Notes under the pieces: generated by a model
What the model saw: the letters and a program-made list of their open reading frames with translations, nothing else
Told to the model about the DNA's origin: nothing
Databases searched by the model: none
NCBI GenBank assembly: GCA_964643325.1
Contig: CAZXSE010000011.1
Coordinates: 1-39,748 of the forward strand
DNA: 39,748 nucleotides
DNA from: Fredricksoniimonas sp964643325
GTDB lineage: Bacteria; Omnitrophota; Gorgyraeia; Zapsychrales; Fredricksoniimonadaceae
Direction of reading: 5' to 3'
Shown here: one piece after another, positions 37,823-39,748 of the stretch
How the letters are laid out: the number at the start of each line of letters is the position of its first letter
How positions within the stretch are numbered: the first letter of the stretch is position 1
Program-made: the position numbers and the translations under genes

Positions 37823-38294
37823 CCGGAAAGCTGCGTTCCTGGCCATCTTGCGTTACGGTGAGCGTGTCGAAGGTGATCTTGGTGATGACGCCGCCGCCTT
37901 TGATCGTTTGGCCTTCCTCATAAACATTACCGCTGATCAACACGACTTTCTTCCCGTCCATATCCATCACGCCTTCGATCTGGATCGTGCTTAAAGGATC
38001 CGCAGGGGCGACGGCTTGTTGCGGGGCCGGCTGGACAACAGCGGCAGGGGCGTTAACAACGGCCGCTGGCGCAGGAGTCGCCGCGACGGGAGTTGCGGCC
38101 GGCGGTTTTGCCGCGGGCTGCAGCAATGTCGCGATCACGATCATCAGGACGCACATGATCCCGCCGAGCAGGGGGATGTTCAACGGCTTTTTGACGACGG
38201 CTTCCCGGACCGCAGGATCGGGCGCGGCAACAGGCGCCGGTTGCGCCGGGCCTGATTGTTGGACTTTCTTCAATGCGTCGTGAATGATGCTCAT
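37812..38294 (-). CDS. GspB/PulB-like membrane protein
   Basis: The 160-residue minus-strand protein begins MSIIHDALKKVQQS, similar to the short helical N-terminus of GspB-type assembly proteins. One membrane helix lies at about 40-58 (LLGGIMCVLMIVIATLL), then a long Pro/Ala-rich periplasmic linker, and a C-terminal beta domain (IQIEGVMDMDGKKVVLISGN) like that of type II secretion GspB/GspC-family proteins. It overlaps the ExeA-like gene by four bases; in Aeromonas, GspA and GspB together place the secretin in the cell wall. No other secretion genes are in the window. Confidence 0.75.
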   Translation of the reverse strand: MSIIHDALKKVQQSGPAQPAPVAAPDPAVREAVVKKPLNIPLLGGIMCVLMIVIATLLQPAAKPPAATPVAATPAPAAVVNAPAAVVQPAPQQAVAPADPLSTIQIEGVMDMDGKKVVLISGNVYEEGQTIKGGGVITKITFDTLTVTQDGQERSFPVKP

Positions 38295-39100
38295 CCCAGG
38301 GCCTCGGTGACCGCTGTCTGGATGATCTCGTTCGAGATCGTCCAGGTATCGTTGACAAATCCCGCCAGGAGCGCGTGCTCGCAGATGATATTGATCAGCC
38401 GTGGCGTCCCTTTGGAGCAGGTATAGATCGTATCAATGGCGTCTTCCGTGAAGCGCAGGTTGGACGCGGCGCCCGCAACGCGAAGCCGGTGTGCAATATA
38501 TTTTTTTACTTCGTCCCGTTCCAGCGGCTGGATATGGTAACGCACCCCGACGCGCGAATTAAGCTGGCGCAGGGACGGTTTCTTCAGCTTTTCCAGGAGT
38601 TCCGGCTGTCCGACGAGGATGATCTGCAGGAGCTTGTCCTTTTCGGTCTCAAGGTTGGACAAAAGCCGGATCTGTTCGAGCTGGTGGATGTTCAGGTTCT
38701 GCGCCTCGTCAATGATCACCGCCACATTATGGCCTTTGCCCGTTTCATCGATCAGGAACTGGTTGAGCGCGGTGATCAGTTCCAGTTTATTGTTCTTTTT
38801 GGCCGGGAACGGGATGCCCAGGTCCTTGGTGATGAGCTGCAAGAGCTGGATCTGCGAGAAACTGGGGTTCAAAATGAACGCGGTCTTGATCCGGGCGTCG
38901 ATCTGGTTGAGAAGGATGCGGCACAGGATGGTCTTGCCGGTACCGACTTCGCCGGTCATGGCAATGATGCCTTTGCGGTGCTTGATGCCGTAGAGCAGGT
39001 GGGCAAAGGCTTCTTTGTGCTGGCAGCTTTCGAAATAAAATGCGGGGTCGGAAGTGATATTGAAGGCGTTCTCTTTGAGCCCGTAGAATTTCTTGTACAT
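38291..39100 (-). CDS. ExeA/GspA-like AAA ATPase
   Basis: The 269-residue minus-strand protein has Walker A GEVGTGKT (50-57) and Walker B VIIDEAQNL (128-136), and starts MYKKFYGLKENAFNITSDP, the typical ExeA/GspA N-terminus. LLQIILVGQPELLEKL and GTPRLINIICEHALL are shared with this family. The protein lacks the periplasmic peptidoglycan-binding part of full ExeA and ends with the ATPase domain, so it resembles the short form found near type II secretion and pilus genes. It has a consensus -10 only seven bases upstream of its ATG. Confidence 0.85.
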   Translation of the reverse strand: MYKKFYGLKENAFNITSDPAFYFESCQHKEAFAHLLYGIKHRKGIIAMTGEVGTGKTILCRILLNQIDARIKTAFILNPSFSQIQLLQLITKDLGIPFPAKKNNKLELITALNQFLIDETGKGHNVAVIIDEAQNLNIHQLEQIRLLSNLETEKDKLLQIILVGQPELLEKLKKPSLRQLNSRVGVRYHIQPLERDEVKKYIAHRLRVAGAASNLRFTEDAIDTIYTCSKGTPRLINIICEHALLAGFVNDTWTISNEIIQTAVTEALG

Positions 39101-39107
39101 GGACAGT

Positions 39108-39113
39108 ATTATA
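39108..39113 (-). promoter_or_regulatory. Consensus -10 for the ExeA-like gene, near-leaderless
   Basis: On the minus strand the sequence reads TATAAT at 39113-39108, followed by only seven bases before the ATG at 39100. Transcription would begin at or one or two bases before the start codon. No Shine-Dalgarno sequence is present, and the -35 (GAACTT or TAGAAC, 17 or 19 bases upstream) is weak. A TG three bases ahead may form an extended -10. Confidence 0.55.
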
Positions 39114-39175
39114 TAACAGGAACCCCCCGGAAGTTCTAAAATCGTCTAAAAGTTGTTCTGGCGCATTTTCTTCTG

Positions 39176-39184
39176 TGATATACT
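39176..39184 (+). promoter_or_regulatory. Extended -10 promoter for the PilZ genes
   Basis: TGATATACT (TG at 39176-39177, TATACT at 39179-39184) is an extended -10 element. Weak -35 candidates are GTTCTG at 39155-39160 or TTGTTC at 39153-39158. The transcript would begin near 39191, giving a leader of about 19 bases that contains GGAG at 39200-39203 before the ATG at 39210. Being inside the longer open frame that begins at 39153, it argues against that start. Confidence 0.5.
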
Positions 39185-39209
39185 ACGGTCCATAGCACTG
39201 GAGCATGGA

Positions 39210-39569
39210 ATGACCTCTATATCACCAAAACCTGATGGGCGGCGTTACAAGCGCATCGTGTTCAAGCGTCCCATCAAATCCAGGGCCGAAGGGTGGGATG
39301 TCCTGACAGGGCATCTGGCCCAGGACCTGAGCGAGGGCGGGGTACGGTTCATTTCGACCGAATTCATCCCCGTGAATACCGAGATCATGGTCCAGATACA
39401 GCTCAAGGACCAGAGCCGGATCATTGAGATCCCCGGGAGGGTTGTCTGGGTGCGGGTCAATCCCGCGTCTGACAATTATCAGTTCGGCCTGGAATTCGCG
39501 GATACGATGGCTGTCAAGCGCGCGATCATCGGCGAGCATGTCCAGTCGGCCGCAAAGGAGAAAAAGTGA
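39210..39569 (+). CDS. PilZ-domain protein, copy 1
   Basis: The 119-residue protein is a single PilZ domain: RRYKRIVFKRPIKSR carries the N-terminal Arg motif, DLSEGGVRFIS the DxSxGG motif, and FGLEFADTM ends the beta barrel. PilZ domains bind cyclic di-GMP through these motifs, so the protein is a likely small effector. I start at the ATG at 39210, since GGAG precedes it and a promoter overlaps the longer frame. A second PilZ gene overlaps by four bases (GTGA). Confidence 0.85.
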   Translation: MTSISPKPDGRRYKRIVFKRPIKSRAEGWDVLTGHLAQDLSEGGVRFISTEFIPVNTEIMVQIQLKDQSRIIEIPGRVVWVRVNPASDNYQFGLEFADTMAVKRAIIGEHVQSAAKEKK

Positions 39570-39748
39570 ACCAGCCAAACGGGATCGAAAAACGCAGGCA
39601 TCCACGCGTTGACAACAGCGTGCCGTTGAAGATCTGTACGCCGGATGCGGATGTGGTCACCGAGACGCGCAATATCAGCTGTTCAGGTGTCTATTGCAGG
39701 GTCAGCAAGTTCCTGGAGCCCATGAACAAATTGCAGATCACGCTCTTG
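39566..39748 (+). CDS. PilZ-domain protein, copy 2 (partial)
   Basis: A GTG start at 39566, after AAAGGAG at 39554-39560, opens a frame that runs off the window end; 61 residues are visible. It begins NQPNGIEKRRHPRVDNSV with an RxxxR-like RRHPR and has NISCSGVYCRVSKF, the NxSxxG element, so it is another PilZ domain. Both c-di-GMP binding elements are recognisable. Its 3' end and any further domain lie outside the window. Confidence 0.8.
   Translation, partial: MNQPNGIEKRRHPRVDNSVPLKICTPDADVVTETRNISCSGVYCRVSKFLEPMNKLQITLL

Noticed and set aside
39153..39209. Longer start for the first PilZ protein
   Set aside because: The extension overlaps an extended -10 promoter and lacks a ribosome site; the ATG at 39210 has GGAG six bases upstream.

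Overview
This is a GC-rich, gene-dense bacterial chromosome segment with about 65 genes and almost no spacer DNA. Bases 1 to 37822 are read entirely on the plus strand, mostly with 1 to 25 base gaps or short ATGA-type overlaps; only two genes, at 37812-39100, lie on the minus strand. A Gram-negative envelope is implied by heptose (gmhA, rfaE2), LpxL-family acyltransferase, TonB-like and lipoprotein genes. A small basic protein of the kind known from Planctomycetes, Verrucomicrobia and Chlamydiae (34971-35228), together with the absence of rpmD from the spc operon, suggests the PVC superphylum or the related candidate phylum Omnitrophota. That placement is an inference from these markers, not from any search.

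Region 1 (1-12472) is the S10-spc-alpha ribosomal supercluster: rplB (3' end), rpsS, rplV, rpsC, rplP, rpmC, rpsQ, rplN, rplX, rplE (broken by an assembly gap), zinc-type rpsN, rpsH, rplF, rplR, rpsE, rplO, secY, adk, map, infA, rpmJ, rpsM, rpsK, rpsD, rpoA, rplQ. A structured inverted-repeat element sits between rpsN and rpsH, and several ribosomal proteins carry low-complexity basic tails.

Region 2 (12485-20115) runs on without an obvious terminator into an aspartate-type aminotransferase, a PilT-like ATPase and isocitrate dehydrogenase. After a strong hairpin come lipB, a free-standing lipoyl domain, and a probable glycolipid module: a GT28 diacylglycerol-type glycosyltransferase, an LpxL-family acyltransferase, a GT2 glycosyltransferase and a TonB-like protein.

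Region 3 (20201-28837) holds housekeeping genes: a Cys-rich DUF1844 protein, a Trm112-like zinc ribbon, aroQ, an M24 peptidase, efp, accB, accC, an Asp23/AmaP-like pair, a phosphofructokinase with unusual specificity residues, gmhA, rfaE2, a ThiD2-type domain protein overlapping thiE, and tRNA-Gly(CCC).

Region 4 (28848-37822) holds an NlpD-like lipoprotein, an AAA ATPase, a metallophosphoesterase, a HIT protein, a dGTPase-like HD protein, a degenerate GAF/HD-GYP protein, a self-contained SPOR/small-basic-protein unit with its own promoter and intrinsic terminator, an SH3-domain protein, a site-2 protease homologue and aroB. Region 5 (37812-39748) is a GspB-like/ExeA-like pair divergent from two PilZ genes. 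No CRISPR array, prophage, insertion sequence or recognised defence system is visible.
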